64,000 bases of DNA from contig NZ_LXIE01000049.1 of assembly GCF_001641085.1 (NCBI RefSeq), positions 79,941-143,940 of the forward strand, in the 5' to 3' direction. Origin of the DNA: Aequorivita soesokkakensis. Its GTDB lineage: Bacteria; Bacteroidota; Bacteroidia; Flavobacteriales; Flavobacteriaceae. This document shows positions 62,140 through 64,000 of the stretch, piece by piece (within the stretch, counting starts at the first letter, position 1; every line of letters begins with the position of its first letter). The translations under genes were made by a program, and so were the position numbers. Below the pieces are notes generated by a model. It had not been told where the DNA came from, made no database searches, and saw nothing but the letters and a program-made list of their open reading frames with translations.

Positions 62140-62661
62140 CTATCGCTCTACTCCTTTCAACAACCAATCTTCCACTTTTACATTTTCATCTTTACTGTGA
62201 AGCACTGCAATATCGCCCGTAGCTTCAAAAATTACCGCTCTTACCTGTGAAAGCTCCAAAACATTGGCTTCGCGAAGCTTTGATCGTAAATCTGATCCAG
62301 TAACACGTGCCTTTTTTAGGTTTTCTTGAAGTATTTCTTCGCCATCCATTAACAGTAGCGGTTTGTTATCAATTAATTTTTGGACTATTTCAAGTCTTCG
62401 AATTATTGCCATTAAAATTTGAAGAACATAAACTGCTGCCATTCCAACGAGCCCTTGTAACAAACTAACCGATTTTGAAAGAACCGTTGTGGCAATTATT
62501 GAGCCAATGGCTACCGTCATCGCAAAATCAAAACTGCTCATTTTCGAAAAACTGCGCTTGCCAGCAAGCCTTGTAAATATAATTGTGGCAAAATAGATTC
62601 CAATTGCCGTCAATACAATCGCAATCAATGAAGTTGTTGATGCTTCAAACCATTTTTCCAT
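62140..62661 (-). CDS. DUF421 (YetF-like) membrane protein
   Basis: 173 residues. Three TM helices (about 12-30, 43-60, 64-85) with the family motif RLAGKRSFSKMSSFDFAMTVAIGSIIATT, then a small cytoplasmic beta-domain (ELVQKLIDNKPLLLMDGEEILQENLKKARVTGSDLRSKLREAN). Function of the family is unknown. Convergent with the DUF1801 gene. Confidence 0.9.
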   Translation of the reverse strand: MEKWFEASTTSLIAIVLTAIGIYFATIIFTRLAGKRSFSKMSSFDFAMTVAIGSIIATTVLSKSVSLLQGLVGMAAVYVLQILMAIIRRLEIVQKLIDNKPLLLMDGEEILQENLKKARVTGSDLRSKLREANVLELSQVRAVIFEATGDIAVLHSKDENVKVEDWLLKGVER

Positions 62662-62690
62662 AATTTTAATTTTTATACGTTTTTAAAAAA

Positions 62691-63890
62691 TTACCTTCTG
62701 AATTTATAATACTCCAAATACGGATGCGGTGTTTTATTGATTGAATGAACAATGGCATCCATCCCCATAACGCTGAAGGTAATGCCATTTCCGCCAAAAC
62801 CTAAAATATAATGTTCGTTCTTTTCAGCATCGGGTTTTCCAAAATAGGGCAAACCGTCCTTTGTTTCCCCAAAAGTCCCCGCCCAAGAATAATCTGCAAT
62901 AAATTCAATTTCGGGAAAACATTTTTTGAAGCTTTTTGCCAATTCCTTTTCCTTTTTTGGAAGCAATGCATCGCGGCGCATTGCATTTTTAAAATCCCTA
63001 TCGCCGCCGCCCATCACAATCCGGTTGTCGTCCGTACTTCTAAAATATAAATAAGGCGCATCCGTATTCCAATAAATACGCTCTTTAAAAGCTTTGGGAA
63101 AGGTCTCAAAAGCTTCGGAAGCCAATGCAAAAGTGCTTTTGAGCTTTACAATATCCTCTTTCACGGTTTCGGTACTCTCATAGCCAGTACAGTGCACAAC
63201 GTGATCAACTTCAATTGTGAAACCATCTTTTGTTTTGACAACGGTTTTGTCATTTTTGGCTTTTATTTCCTCCACAGAAGTTCTGTCATAAATCTCCAAT
63301 CCTTTTTTACTGCAGTATTTCAAAATATCATTTGCCAGTGTATATACATCCATCACCGCTCCGGACTTTGATTCAATGGCGCCATAGGCTTTTAAACCAA
63401 TTTTTTCAAGTTCTTCCTTGGAAAGCCATTTTACGTCAAAACCGTGTTCCTGTCTTGCTTTGAATTCATTCCTTAAAAAATCCAAATCCTTTTTTGTTGA
63501 GGCGAAATAAACACTTTTCATATATTTAAATCCACATTTACTACCAACTGAAGTGGCTATTTTTCTTATTTCCTTTATTGCGTTTTCACAATTTTGATAA
63601 CTTGAAACGGCGCAGGTTAAGCCCACTTGCTCTATTAACTTATGCAAAGGCACATCTATTTCATATTGAAGCATTGAAGTGCTTGCCGCCGTGCTGCCGT
63701 TGCAAATATCCCTTCGATCAACCATCACTATTTTTTTCCCTTCACCTATAAGTTTATAGGCCATAAGTGCGCCCGTTATTCCCGCTCCAATAATTAAAAC
63801 ATCTGCAGAAATAGATTTTGTAAGCGAAGGATAGCTTTGTGGAAGGGCATTTTTAATTAACCAATAAGGTTCGTTTGAACGGATATCCAT
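62691..63890 (-). CDS. FAD-dependent oxidoreductase (DAO/glycine-oxidase-like)
   Basis: 399 residues from the ATG at 63890 (MDIRSNEPYWL); the upstream start is a TTG that lies within a TAACTTTC promoter-like box. FAD loop ADVLIIGAGITGALMAYKLIGEG, GSTAASTSMLQYEID and C-terminal HYILGFGGNGITFSVMG match the DAO family with an N-terminal acid-amine-type core. It oxidises a C-N bond; the substrate is unknown. The gene is complete; 110 bp of AT-rich DNA lie upstream to the window end. Confidence 0.85.
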   Translation of the reverse strand: MDIRSNEPYWLIKNALPQSYPSLTKSISADVLIIGAGITGALMAYKLIGEGKKIVMVDRRDICNGSTAASTSMLQYEIDVPLHKLIEQVGLTCAVSSYQNCENAIKEIRKIATSVGSKCGFKYMKSVYFASTKKDLDFLRNEFKARQEHGFDVKWLSKEELEKIGLKAYGAIESKSGAVMDVYTLANDILKYCSKKGLEIYDRTSVEEIKAKNDKTVVKTKDGFTIEVDHVVHCTGYESTETVKEDIVKLKSTFALASEAFETFPKAFKERIYWNTDAPYLYFRSTDDNRIVMGGGDRDFKNAMRRDALLPKKEKELAKSFKKCFPEIEFIADYSWAGTFGETKDGLPYFGKPDAEKNEHYILGFGGNGITFSVMGMDAIVHSINKTPHPYLEYYKFRR

Positions 63891-64000
63891 AATCTTTCTT
63901 TTTCTTTGAAAGTTAGTCAAACAATAGGCTGAAGCTATACCCTTTAATATTTATTTATAAATTTTCTTTTCTATAAACCTTAAAATCCTTTAACATCAAG

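Noticed and set aside
1..64000. tRNA, rRNA, CRISPR, insertion sequences or prophage
   Set aside because: None was seen on reading both strands; a covariance or repeat search would be needed to exclude small or degenerate cases.

Overview
The window looks like chromosomal DNA from a member of the Flavobacteriaceae (Bacteroidetes). The evidence is two secreted proteins with type IX secretion (T9SS) type A C-terminal sorting domains, the parA-parB-DUF5683-dapB-lepB gene order, lipoproteins with flavobacterial lipoboxes, a CusA pump fused to a TolC-like protein, little use of Shine-Dalgarno sequences, and promoter-like TAnnTTTG boxes. The genus cannot be fixed from sequence alone. No rRNA, tRNA, CRISPR array, insertion sequence or prophage was seen.

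Layout. 1-4.7 kb is the edge of a defence island on the minus strand: a C-terminal remnant of the type I restriction subunit HsdR, a YgjP-like metallopeptidase, mcrB, and mcrC cut by the window edge. 4.7-9.7 kb is a giant T9SS-exported nuclease. 10-15 kb holds a Crp/Fnr regulator, a DJ-1-family lipoprotein, a nitroreductase, an OmpA lipoprotein and a conserved flavobacterial orphan with unusual repeats upstream. 15-21 kb is a heavy-metal efflux locus: a His-rich small exported protein, a CusA-TolC fusion and a CusB-like adaptor. 21-26 kb is a sulfide/redox module: a sulfide:quinone oxidoreductase-like flavoprotein, a haem-binding DUF3365 lipoprotein and a Crp/Fnr regulator, with an identical palindrome near both enzyme genes; upp and a TPMT-type methyltransferase sit among them. 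26-31 kb has membrane proteins, a small beta-barrel and a P2-type cation ATPase. 31-34.5 kb is a three-gene biotin-dependent acyl-CoA carboxylase operon.

34.6-40.1 kb is the most unusual gene: an 1,827-residue cytoplasmic protein combining two alpha/beta-hydrolase (lipase) domains, a macro-like segment, a CHAT caspase-like protease and a helical C-terminus. It stands alone between a terminator and a long AT-rich leader, and I regard it as the best candidate for an undescribed system.

40.5-64 kb is mostly housekeeping and small accessory genes: a PQQ-type sugar dehydrogenase, lepB, dapB, DUF5683, parB, parA, short-chain dehydrogenases, a 2H-phosphoesterase lipoprotein paired with a T9SS lipase, aldehyde dehydrogenase, a GNAT acetyltransferase, a DEAD-box helicase, rdgB, trmH, a zinc-less sirtuin, and a run of five small plus-strand genes (GyrI-like, DoxX, VOC, zinc-ribbon/RpoA-CTD-like, DUF1801). 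Several intergenic spaces, and one coding region, carry GC-rich palindromic repeats or low-complexity word-like tracts.
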